DNA from: Spirochaetota bacterium | GTDB lineage: Bacteria > Spirochaetota > UBA4802 > UBA5550 | Length of the DNA stretch: 64,000 nt | Assembly (NCBI GenBank): GCA_017999915.1 | Contig: JAGNKX010000001.1 | Coordinates: 620,001 to 684,000, forward strand | Direction of reading: 5' to 3' | Shown: one piece after another, positions 53,308-61,126 of the stretch | How positions within the stretch are numbered: position 1 is the stretch's first letter | How the letters are laid out: every line of letters starts with the position of its first letter | The notes under the pieces: generated by a model | What the model saw: only the letters and a program-made list of their open reading frames with translations | Told to the model about the DNA's origin: nothing | Database searches by the model: none | Made by a program: the position numbers and the translations under genes

Positions 53308-53970
53308 TTATAGTTCCTTTGGATTAAGGGTAAAAAGGGCTGATAGAAATCTGAATTCCGTGAATATATCAAGGTTACGTATATAGATCGATTTATCGGA
53401 AGAACTGATAATCATCGGCGTCATGTTGATGATTCCCCTGATGCCGCCTTCAATCAAGCGGTCCATGATTGTTTCCATGTTACGATCCGGCTCAGTGATG
53501 ATAGCCATTTCAATATTTTCTTTTTTCAGAACCTGTGGAATTTCATAGGTCGGATAAAGAGGGATTGAAGTTTGCACTGTCTCCAAAATATTTGTATTTG
53601 AATCGAACCCGGCTATAATTGAAAAACAAGGCAATGTCGGGGCATGGCCATTGATCAAAATCGAACCGAGGCTGCCAAGGCCAATGATACAGGCATTGCG
53701 TTGATTATTGAACCCAAAGGCTTCCTGGATTCTTTTCTGTAATCTATTTATTTTATATCCCGAACCGCTGGTTCCTGATTCGTTGAGATATCCCACATCC
53801 TTGCGAATACTATGGGAACCTTCGCCAAGTCTTTTACCGATTTCCTGAGAAGATATGGTTGTTTCACCTTTCTGTCGAAACTCTTCAAGAAGAGAATAGA
53901 TTTTGCACAATCGTGAAAGTGTGGGTTGGGGTATCTTCGTATTTTTTAATAATTTATTAGAAATAATCAT
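53308..53970 (-). CDS. rex: Rex, redox-sensing transcriptional repressor
   Basis: 220-residue NADH/NAD+-sensing repressor. The N-terminal winged helix has KIPQPTLSRLCKIYSLLEEF, ISSQEIGKRLGEGSHSIRKD and SGTSGSGYKINRLQKRI; the C-terminal Rossmann domain begins ACIIGLGSLGSIL. Both are typical of Rex. It starts 8 bp from a Rex-type operator (53978-53995), which would leave the mRNA with a very short leader. It is the first gene of a run with serC and serA. Autoregulation, and control of the serine genes by NADH, follow from the operators. Confidence 0.93.
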   Translation of the reverse strand: MIISNKLLKNTKIPQPTLSRLCKIYSLLEEFRQKGETTISSQEIGKRLGEGSHSIRKDVGYLNESGTSGSGYKINRLQKRIQEAFGFNNQRNACIIGLGSLGSILINGHAPTLPCFSIIAGFDSNTNILETVQTSIPLYPTYEIPQVLKKENIEMAIITEPDRNMETIMDRLIEGGIRGIINMTPMIISSSDKSIYIRNLDIFTEFRFLSALFTLNPKEL

Positions 53971-53977
53971 TTATAAA

Positions 53978-53995
53978 TCGTGAAATTATTCACAA
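53978..53995. promoter_or_regulatory. Rex operator (site 1), in front of rex
   Basis: TCGTGAAATTATTCACAA matches the Rex consensus TTGTGAAWWWWTTCACAA at 17 of 18 positions. It lies 8 bp upstream of the rex start codon. Confidence 0.88.
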
Positions 53996-54018
53996 TATAT
54001 GTCAAGAAATTATTTTAT

Positions 54019-54036
54019 TCGTGAAATATTTCACTA
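54019..54036. promoter_or_regulatory. Rex operator (site 2), between rex and the DUF1015 gene
   Basis: TCGTGAAATATTTCACTA matches the Rex consensus at 16 of 18 positions. It is 41 bp from site 1, close to four helical turns, so two dimers could bind the same face of the DNA. It may control the divergent DUF1015 gene as well as rex. Confidence 0.83.
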
Positions 54037-54132
54037 TGTATTATTCTTGAAAGAATGGGATAGTATTTTAGCTTTGCCTTGCAAGAGAAATAATGAATAT
54101 GATATCGAATGATGTTTTTATAAGGTGAATCA

Positions 54133-55359
54133 ATGGCTACCATTACTGAATTTAAAGGACTCAGGCCTAAAAAAGAATTTGTCGCAAAAGTATCAGCCCT
54201 TCCCTATGATGTTGTCAGCAGCGATGAAGCACGGATCCTCGCCGGCGATAATAAGCTGAGCTTTTATCATGTATCAAAACCTGAAATTGATTTTTCCAAG
54301 GGCGCTGATCTTCGTAATGATAAAATTTTCATCCATGGCCGGGATTACCTGAAAAAGATGGTGAACGATGGCATATATGTACAGGACGAAACTCCATATC
54401 TATATCTCTATACGCAGATCATGGATGGCCGGGAGCAAACGGGCCTGATAGCCTGTGTCAGCATCGATGATTATAATAATAAAATAATCAAAAAACATGA
54501 GTTAACCAGGGAAGATAAGGAGATTGAACGGACCAGGCATACTGATATTATAAACGCCAATACGGGCCAGGTTTTCTTGTTTTACCGCGATAACGAAAAC
54601 AAGCAGTCTCTCATGAAAAAAGCGATGGAGATCGAGCCGGAATATGACTATGTCAGCGGTGATGGCGTACGCCAGATCATCAGGGTAATCAGGGATTCCT
54701 CGGTTATTGAAAAATTCAAGGCCGCCTTCAGAGATGATGTGCTTTATATTGCGGACGGGCATCACCGGGCAGCATCGGCCGTAAGGGTAGGCCTGCAGCG
54801 TCGTAACAATAATCCTGGCTATACGGGAGTGGAGGAATTTAACCGCTTCATGGCTGTGATATTTCCTCACCGTCAACTGAAAATTATAGCGTATAACCGG
54901 ATTGTGCATGATTTGAACGGACATACACCGGAAGAACTCATCGCGAAGATATCTGAAAGGTTTTCAGTGGAAAAAACGAAGAATAAGGAATCGGATGCTA
55001 TTCATGATATCTTCATGTACCTGGGCGGCACATGGCATAAATTGAATCCTCGCTTCGATCCGGGGAATGACCCCATTAACAGCCTTGATGTAAATATACT
55101 CCAGGAATATATTCTCGGACCTATTCTCGGCATAGAGGATCCCCGTACGGATAAGCGGATAGATTTCATCGGTGGGAAAAACAGTGTTGAGAAAATTCAA
55201 AAAAGAGTGGATAGCGGATCTTCCATGATCGGGTTTTCACTATGCCCGACAAAAATCGAGCAATTGATGAGTGTTTCCGATGGGGATGGCATAATGCCGC
55301 CGAAATCGACCTGGTTCGAACCAAAACTCCAAAGCGGCATCGTGCTGCATCTTCTGTAG
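54133..55359 (+). CDS. DUF1015 family protein
   Basis: 408 residues. FKGLRPKKEFVAKVSALPYD, VVSSDEARILAGDNKLSFYH and DVLYIADGHHRAASAVRV (with GHHR) are the DUF1015 signature. VSDGDGIMPPKSTWFEPKLQ closes the family. The biochemical function is unknown; these proteins often sit beside serA/serC, as here. It diverges from rex across the two Rex operators, so shared redox control is likely. GGTGAA lies 4 nt upstream of the ATG. Confidence 0.92.
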   Translation: MATITEFKGLRPKKEFVAKVSALPYDVVSSDEARILAGDNKLSFYHVSKPEIDFSKGADLRNDKIFIHGRDYLKKMVNDGIYVQDETPYLYLYTQIMDGREQTGLIACVSIDDYNNKIIKKHELTREDKEIERTRHTDIINANTGQVFLFYRDNENKQSLMKKAMEIEPEYDYVSGDGVRQIIRVIRDSSVIEKFKAAFRDDVLYIADGHHRAASAVRVGLQRRNNNPGYTGVEEFNRFMAVIFPHRQLKIIAYNRIVHDLNGHTPEELIAKISERFSVEKTKNKESDAIHDIFMYLGGTWHKLNPRFDPGNDPINSLDVNILQEYILGPILGIEDPRTDKRIDFIGGKNSVEKIQKRVDSGSSMIGFSLCPTKIEQLMSVSDGDGIMPPKSTWFEPKLQSGIVLHLL

Positions 55360-55392
55360 ACAACGGTCCCGTAAATAGCAGCGAAAACTATA

Positions 55393-55542
55393 TTACTTGT
55401 TTTTTGGACAGGCGACCACAGTCCCCTTGTCCACAACGCGATGCTCCAGTTCATCGCCAAATTTGCACAAAACGCAATCAGCTCTATTGTCGAGGAAGAA
55501 GGAACATTTAACGCATTCCTCAAGTTTCATGGGTTTTTTCAT
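55393..55542 (-). CDS. Small Cys-rich protein (49 residues)
   Basis: The minus-strand frame from ATG 55542 encodes 49 residues. The pattern is MKKPMKLEECVKCSFFLDNR, then a C-x2-C pair (CVLC), and a C-terminal ACPKNK. Cysteines lie at positions 10, 13, 23, 26 and 45, which suits a zinc or Fe-S site. GAAG lies 5 nt before the start. It is convergent with the DUF1015 gene, ending 34 bp after that stop. No homologue comes to mind; the paired Cys-x2-Cys motifs and a sensible start argue that it is real. Confidence 0.72.
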   Translation of the reverse strand: MKKPMKLEECVKCSFFLDNRADCVLCKFGDELEHRVVDKGTVVACPKNK

Positions 55543-55650
55543 AGTACTTCAATACTCCATCCGGAAGCCTGCTCATATTCTCTATGTTTCCTTTTATAAT
55601 CAAACATGATACAAAATATTAAGAACCACATCAAGTGAGTAAAGAAATTT

Positions 55651-55902
55651 TTAAAGGTTAGCGGATTTAATGATGGTATTTATCATATAGCGGGCGAGCT
55701 GTTTTCTGGTTTGGTTATCAGGGAGCTTTTTGATATATGCATCTACTATATAGAGCATGCGATTGTCCAGATCCGATATAACCGGCTTAATCGTGTTAAC
55801 AGTCTGGGGTTGGTCAGAGGAATTCCGCTGTACTACTCCACTGCCTTTGGTTTTCGGATTATCTTTTTGAAAAAGCTTTTCTTCTGAGGGCTCCTTATTC
55901 AT
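55651..55902 (-). CDS. Hypothetical protein (83 residues)
   Basis: Polar N-terminal half (MNKEPSEEKLFQKDNPKTKG) that looks disordered, then a helical C-terminal half (DLDNRMLYIVDAYIKKLPDN and KQLARYMINTIIKSANL). There is no signal peptide and no recognised family. The ATG has only a GGGACGG further upstream. The regular heptad-like spacing in the second half makes it a plausible real gene. Confidence 0.5.
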   Translation of the reverse strand: MNKEPSEEKLFQKDNPKTKGSGVVQRNSSDQPQTVNTIKPVISDLDNRMLYIVDAYIKKLPDNQTRKQLARYMINTIIKSANL

Positions 55903-56474
55903 TGCAAACCGTCCCTATTGATTTAGTGGCAATACTATATGAAAGGAAATCGTGGGATGAAGCATGGTTTTTATAGTATTTACATCCATAGGCAGACTAA
56001 TTTTTCAGAAAAACTATCCATCCATATTGTCGAAAAAAAGTTACTAGTAAATTATCCAATTTTATTGGGAAACCTGGAAAAATAAATCCGGATGCTCTCT
56101 TCTATATATTTTCGATGCATAAATCGGTGTTTTTCGATGCGTTTGTGAAAATTCTTATTAGAGAAGCCCATAATTTATCATGGAATTAGCGTTATCAGTA
56201 ATTACTGGTAAAATATAACATGATTAAAATAGAGTATTGGAAACGAAATTTTTAAGGCTAAAGATCAGATTTATGTATTAATTCAGCTTGGATCGAAACA
56301 GCTATTGTAAATGGCTGATTTTATGATTTTTTGATAAATTAATTGACAATGATTTAAAAATCACAATAATTTCAAAATCATAGTTTTTTATATACAACGA
56401 CAATTCTTGCTGGTTACTTTTACCAATAAGAATTTGCCCCGGAAACATGATATAAATATACGCCCGGTCATTTA
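55903..56474. other. 572-bp AT-rich intergenic region
   Basis: No credible gene. A TTGACA at about 56343 and a small palindrome, TGATTTAAAAATCA, next to it may belong to the promoter of the secreted HExxH protein, but no good -10 box is spaced 16-18 bp away. Nothing else is identifiable. Confidence 0.5.
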
Positions 56475-57584
56475 ATGAAACTCAATATGTTATATAAGCC
56501 CCCGGTGATATGTGTGAGAATGATATTGATTCTGATCACTTTTATATGGATCAATACCGGTCATGCGCAGTTATATGACGGCAGTTACGGTGGCTATAAT
56601 TATTATGCAGAATCGGTTAATATTAAAAGCATTAATGGGAAATTTTATGCATATATAGTGTTGTTGTTTAATGAAAACCCTCATTTTGTAAACATGATTC
56701 AAAAGGATAGCATTCCTTTGAAAATAATGGGAAGCGAGGGGTTTCATATTAAAGAGTATAAGAATTACCTTAATACCCTTCGCGATAAAAAGCTGAAAAA
56801 CCTGGCAAATCTTTTATTGATGATTTATCTGGAACCGAGGAAGTATGATGTCAAGACGTTGCATTACGTTGAGGAGATTCTTATTGCACGGAACATTATT
56901 ATAAAATTCTCAAAAGATAAAAATTCATGGGCCGATAAGATTTCTCTTGATTATTGCATATTTGGGAAAAAACAGCTCGTTGATATCAAGCATCCTTTTT
57001 TCGAAATAAAGGAGAATATATATAATATTCAACCATTCATCTATTATGATGAATTTTCGACCAGCAATTCCACATTCTATTTTGATATGATTTACATCAA
57101 TACCGTTGAGGTTGATAATGATTATATCATCGCAAAGAAAATACTTAACGGTGAGAATGTCAGCTCGATGTTTTTTGTTGGGTCCCAGATAACGGATGAT
57201 ATTAAATATTGCCTATCCCAGGCGTTTAAAGATAGAAAGAATATCAAAAACGAAATATGGAAAATGTTCATCATCCATGAGCTGACACATAAAGTTCTCA
57301 ATAACAAATATAATAATTTTGATCAAGTACAGGGCGAAGAGCTTTCTCTGGGGAGCACCATGTATTATAATCCCCTGCTTGGATTGTCGGTATTATACAG
57401 CTATCTCAATTACAATGCCATCAATCCCCATCGTGTGGCGGCGATGAATTACGTTCGGTTTATTTCTAAAAGCATGGGCAAGTCGGAAATAATTGATAAT
57501 CCGGGGATGATAAAATTTCTGCCCCACGGGGAATTGCAGAATCTTTCAAAAAAGCATTTTTCCGCTAATTTAAAAAAACAATAG
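56475..57584 (+). CDS. Secreted protein with a HELTH (HExxH) zinc-protease-like motif
   Basis: 369 residues. A hydrophobic N-terminal helix (PPVICVRMILILITFIWINT) ending Gly-His-Ala-Gln looks like a signal peptide with cleavage near residue 32. IIHELTHKVLNN (His268, Glu269, His272) is a canonical HExxH zinc-binding motif. Glu residues in QGEELSLG about 20 residues later could be the third ligand, as in gluzincins. The rest resembles no family I know. Low GC content, and no operon partner on its strand. The protease role is inferred from the motif only. Confidence 0.68.
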   Translation: MKLNMLYKPPVICVRMILILITFIWINTGHAQLYDGSYGGYNYYAESVNIKSINGKFYAYIVLLFNENPHFVNMIQKDSIPLKIMGSEGFHIKEYKNYLNTLRDKKLKNLANLLLMIYLEPRKYDVKTLHYVEEILIARNIIIKFSKDKNSWADKISLDYCIFGKKQLVDIKHPFFEIKENIYNIQPFIYYDEFSTSNSTFYFDMIYINTVEVDNDYIIAKKILNGENVSSMFFVGSQITDDIKYCLSQAFKDRKNIKNEIWKMFIIHELTHKVLNNKYNNFDQVQGEELSLGSTMYYNPLLGLSVLYSYLNYNAINPHRVAAMNYVRFISKSMGKSEIIDNPGMIKFLPHGELQNLSKKHFSANLKKQ

Positions 57585-57588
57585 CCAA

Positions 57589-58680
57589 TCATGAACTAAG
57601 GCGTATCGGGTTCTTTATCTTCAGATCACGAAAAGCGAGTTTTTTGTCGCCTGTAAATGTATTGATATCCACAATGTCGCTCAGATCAGGCATTTTCCTT
57701 GTGTATAGAGAGGACTCGATTTTTTCCCATGCCTCTATGGTTTTTTCACAGGATAAAGCCAGTAAATTATGTATGGATTCATAGTGTAATCCAGGCTTGC
57801 CAGCGGGGTTTTCCCAGCGTTCCCGGTGAAGGTTCAAAATATTCTTGTTGTAACGTTTATTCATCGGATAACGGATAATAAAATTCGAATAAAGAAGATT
57901 GTTTCTCCGGAGGTACCTTAAAAAATCTGCAAGGCGGACGCTGTTTGTCCGTTTCAGCCGATAAGCGATTCTGATGCAGGAGGGGAGAATTGCCAGAGAG
58001 CTTATTGAGGGGAGAGTCTCGGAGCCGGATTTGTTTTTGTAGGGAAGGATCATTTTTCGATAGATATCCGGGTAGGTGATTTTGATAGATTCCAGAATAA
58101 ATGTTTGCAAGGAATGATCAAGGATTGTTTTTGAAAAATATTTTTGCCGCGGAAGCATGTCATCCAGCTTGAATAAAAATTCTTTGCTGCGCTCATCATG
58201 GTACTGAAAATAGTTATCAAGATTGTATTTAAACAGAAGGTTCTGCTCGCGATAATAATTGATTTCTTTTTTTGATGTGCTGTTGGGAAAACCCGAATAA
58301 TAAAAGATGAAAGGATTAAAAATCGAATCAGTCATGATGTGGGAGATAAATCCGTACAGATATGAACGCTGTGCAGCCGCCCATTCGTTATTTTTATCAG
58401 GATACACATGAATCTTATTCACCATCGTTTGTAAAAGTCTGGTAAAACCCCCATCGTGAAGAAAGAATGATATGGTTGTACCGTTAAGCACAGGGTTTCC
58501 CCATGGAGGGATGTAGTCAAAAATGTTTGGGCCTATTGACCCGTAGAGGCCGGCAGCATAATGGTCAGGAGAAAGGAAGAGTGCTTCGATCGATCTGAGA
58601 AGATAGCTTTTTTTTTCTCTCCTGGATAATAGCGATATGGATTCCTTGAGAACCCTGCTGTGAGTTACAATTCCCGGCAT
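57589..58680 (-). CDS. Zinc-dependent phospholipase C-like protein
   Basis: 363 residues. MPGIVTHSRVLKESISLLSR, LYGSIGPNIFDYIPPWGNPV, FFLHDGG and YLYGFISHIMTDSIFNPFIF match the phospholipase C/P1-nuclease-like family (PF00882), with His and Asp residues in the expected places to bind zinc. There is no signal peptide, so it is likely cytoplasmic. It follows the TatT-like lipoprotein gene by 21 bp on the same strand. Substrate unknown. Confidence 0.72.
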   Translation of the reverse strand: MPGIVTHSRVLKESISLLSRREKKSYLLRSIEALFLSPDHYAAGLYGSIGPNIFDYIPPWGNPVLNGTTISFFLHDGGFTRLLQTMVNKIHVYPDKNNEWAAAQRSYLYGFISHIMTDSIFNPFIFYYSGFPNSTSKKEINYYREQNLLFKYNLDNYFQYHDERSKEFLFKLDDMLPRQKYFSKTILDHSLQTFILESIKITYPDIYRKMILPYKNKSGSETLPSISSLAILPSCIRIAYRLKRTNSVRLADFLRYLRRNNLLYSNFIIRYPMNKRYNKNILNLHRERWENPAGKPGLHYESIHNLLALSCEKTIEAWEKIESSLYTRKMPDLSDIVDINTFTGDKKLAFRDLKIKNPIRLSS

Positions 58681-58701
58681 AGTGATGTTGTTTTCAGGAT
58701 G

Positions 58702-59550
58702 CTATTTACCCGCCTTTTTTTTCAAAAGCTCAATCTCGGCGAGCCATCTCTTCGAGTAGTAAGATCCCCATATCTCAGGAACAGCGAGCCGTTCGGCAAT
58801 ATCCAGATTTTGCAGGGCCTTTTCCTTGTTGTCATCCTGTATAAGAGCCTCGGCATAGAACATGAAGTTCTGCGGGTTCTCCGGATGATTGGCCGTTGCT
58901 TTTTCCAGTAGTTCCAGGGACTTGTCAAGATCGCCTATGCCGGTGGGCCACGCAGGGGCCTTGAGATACATCATGCCGAGAACGCGGAGGGGTCCTCCGG
59001 CATCAAGGGCTTCGACTTTTTGAGCGGTTTTCAGAGCCTGATGAATTTCGGGAAGCTGCTTGAGCGCGAAAAGGCCTCTCATCTGGACAATTAATCCCTG
59101 GTTAAGGGCAAAATAGTAACATGCCTCAGGATTATCGTCGTTAATGCCAACAGACCGTGCGGCTTTAACGCCGATTTCAGCGCTTTTCTTTATCTTGTCC
59201 TCATCGCCATCGATGGAATCAGCCACCAGGAAAGCGAGCCGCGAAAGGACCAGAGCGGTATTCTTGCTTTTCTTGTCGATGAAATTAGCCTGTACGGCCA
59301 GGCGCAGGGCATAAACCTTTTGCCCGAAGGACGCGGATCGTGTTCCGAGCGTATCTGCCAGGTCGGTAAGGGCCCTGGGGTTGTTAACAATCGGCAATGA
59401 ATGTATGTCCGCGTTTAAGTAATCCGGTTCCGTACGTTCACCGGCCTGCATTACCTGGTTGGTCCTGACCAGTTCCTGATGAATTCCGCATCCGGTACAT
59501 ACTATCGTGATTAATAAACTACTTATTGCCTTCGTATTTAGTAATCTCAT
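58702..59550 (-). CDS. TPR lipoprotein, TatT-like (TRAP-transporter T-component-like)
   Basis: 282 residues. The N-terminal helix ends in VCTGC, a lipobox-like site with Cys near residue 21, so this is probably a lipoprotein. The body is helical with TPR-like repeats: RLAFLVADSIDGDEDKIKKS, EACYYFALNQGLIVQMRGLF, GDLDKSLELLEKATANHPEN. It resembles the TatT proteins that accompany TRAP-type solute-binding proteins in spirochaetes. Its start codon lies 32 bp inside the PhnD-like gene, so translation is coupled. Lipobox quality is only fair. Confidence 0.75.
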   Translation of the reverse strand: MRLLNTKAISSLLITIVCTGCGIHQELVRTNQVMQAGERTEPDYLNADIHSLPIVNNPRALTDLADTLGTRSASFGQKVYALRLAVQANFIDKKSKNTALVLSRLAFLVADSIDGDEDKIKKSAEIGVKAARSVGINDDNPEACYYFALNQGLIVQMRGLFALKQLPEIHQALKTAQKVEALDAGGPLRVLGMMYLKAPAWPTGIGDLDKSLELLEKATANHPENPQNFMFYAEALIQDDNKEKALQNLDIAERLAVPEIWGSYYSKRWLAEIELLKKKAGK

Positions 59551-60382
59551 TTTTCAGAGTCTCCGCTTCAAGTTTGTCAAAACCGTCAATTCCAAAGTTC
59601 TTGCACGCATCTTTGGTGTCTGCCTGGTTGCACATTCTGGTCACGGCATTGACGATTTTATTCTTGGCGGCGTTGTTGGTTTTTGTATTCGTCATCATCA
59701 ATCCCAGGGCGGGCATTTTTGAGGATTGAAAGATCACTTCAATTTTATTGAACACATCCAGATTTTTAAGGCTGTTATACTGCATATTATTGAGAAGAAC
59801 GGCATCGAACTGACCTGATGTGAGCTTGCGGACCGCCGAGAGGGGCCGGTTGGAAGGCTTCAGTTGAAAATGCTTCGTTACATCAATTTTATTATCGAAT
59901 ATCACTTTATTGATGAATTTCGTATCTTCATACAGAATGTTCCCGGCAAGAACCTTTCCTTTCAGCTGTTTCAATGATTTGTAAGCACCTTTTTTTACGA
60001 TCAGATAATACTGTTCCTTGTCATCTCCGCCTATTTTAACCACTGCAAGCGGCGACAGGTTCATTGATTTTTTATTGGCCAGATAAAATCCGAGGGATCC
60101 CATGATATAGGAGTTTTTATTCTGTTTTATGTAAGATTTTGCATCAGATATATTATTGAAATATTTCCCCTGAAGGGAATCCTTTTTCATGGATGTCAGC
60201 TTTGTCAATGATGTCATGAACTGGGATATAATTTTCTCGCCTTCCTCTCCGGTATCGGGACCACCGAGAAATATTACGGCAAAATTGATTTTTTCAGCAC
60301 AGTACCCTTTTGAATGAAAAGGAAAGAAAAAAACGGCGCACACAATCACTGTTATTAAAGCTAAGAATTTCTTGCTATTCAT
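59519..60382 (-). CDS. PhnD-like periplasmic substrate-binding protein
   Basis: 287 residues. MNSKKFLALITVIVCAVFFF, then FHSKGYCAEKINFAVI, is a signal peptide. The mature protein has the PhnD/phosphonate-phosphite binding-protein pattern: SYIMGSLGFYLANKKSMNLS, YYLIVKKGAYKSLKQLKGKV, VLAGNILYEDTKFINKVI and LTSGQFDAVLLNN. The usual ABC permease and ATPase are absent; instead a TatT-like lipoprotein overlaps it. AGGAG lies 9 nt before the ATG. The ligand is unknown. Confidence 0.82.
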   Translation of the reverse strand: MNSKKFLALITVIVCAVFFFPFHSKGYCAEKINFAVIFLGGPDTGEEGEKIISQFMTSLTKLTSMKKDSLQGKYFNNISDAKSYIKQNKNSYIMGSLGFYLANKKSMNLSPLAVVKIGGDDKEQYYLIVKKGAYKSLKQLKGKVLAGNILYEDTKFINKVIFDNKIDVTKHFQLKPSNRPLSAVRKLTSGQFDAVLLNNMQYNSLKNLDVFNKIEVIFQSSKMPALGLMMTNTKTNNAAKNKIVNAVTRMCNQADTKDACKNFGIDGFDKLEAETLKNEITKYEGNK

Positions 60383-61126
60383 CAGGAAAATCTCCTTTGT
60401 CTTATATAATTTAAATACAAATTAAACGTCACTGAAAAATAAATTGGAGGATTACATATTTGTTAGTATTGAATCATTCCTGAATTATTTGAAAGAGGTT
60501 TATTTAATATGTACATTTTCTTCATTATTATCATCAATGTCAACGAATTTTTAGAATGACAGAAGCGCAGGCATTTTGGACTAAAAAACGTTAACATAAA
60601 TATTACGAGATTTAGATACATAAATATGTGATAAAGTTTTACGATTAATAATATCATTAAAAATTTTTTATAGCAATGATGCATTGTATTCATTTTTGTA
60701 AGCAATAGATTCAAATAATGTGATTTGAATAGTATTGAGCAGTAATTATAAAAAAGATATCCAATCTAACACTATATTTTTATTAAGTAATATATGTAGG
60801 TCGTATCTATTGTGCATATGTGCGTTATAACATTTTTTTTGTATTACAAAAAAAAAGTTGTTTTATTATGTAACTAATAATTATTAGATATGGTTTTAAA
60901 TAATTAAAGTTATGTAATTTGCGAATAAATCTAAGTCAATGCTACTATTAAACTTAATCCTATCTTATATCCATGGTCGCTGTTGATCGTATATGTTTGC
61001 AAAATTAATGCATATTTGTATGTAGGGAAGGAGCAGGGAATAGCACGAGATTGATAATGCATATTGGCTGGATGCATTACTGATTGTAACAACTATCAAG
61101 AATAATTATTCATTGTAGAGAGTATT
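60383..61126. other. 744-bp AT-rich intergenic region between divergent genes
   Basis: Very AT-rich with long runs of A/T. An 83-codon minus-strand frame at 60463-60714 is composed almost wholly of Leu/Ile/Met/Asn/Lys codons, has no ribosome site and is probably chance. The region must hold the promoters of the PhnD-like operon and the MMPL exporter, but I find no hexamer pair good enough to claim. Confidence 0.5.

Noticed and set aside
60463-60714. 83-codon minus-strand frame in the AT-rich gap
   Set aside because: Composition follows random AT-rich DNA; no ribosome site or family.
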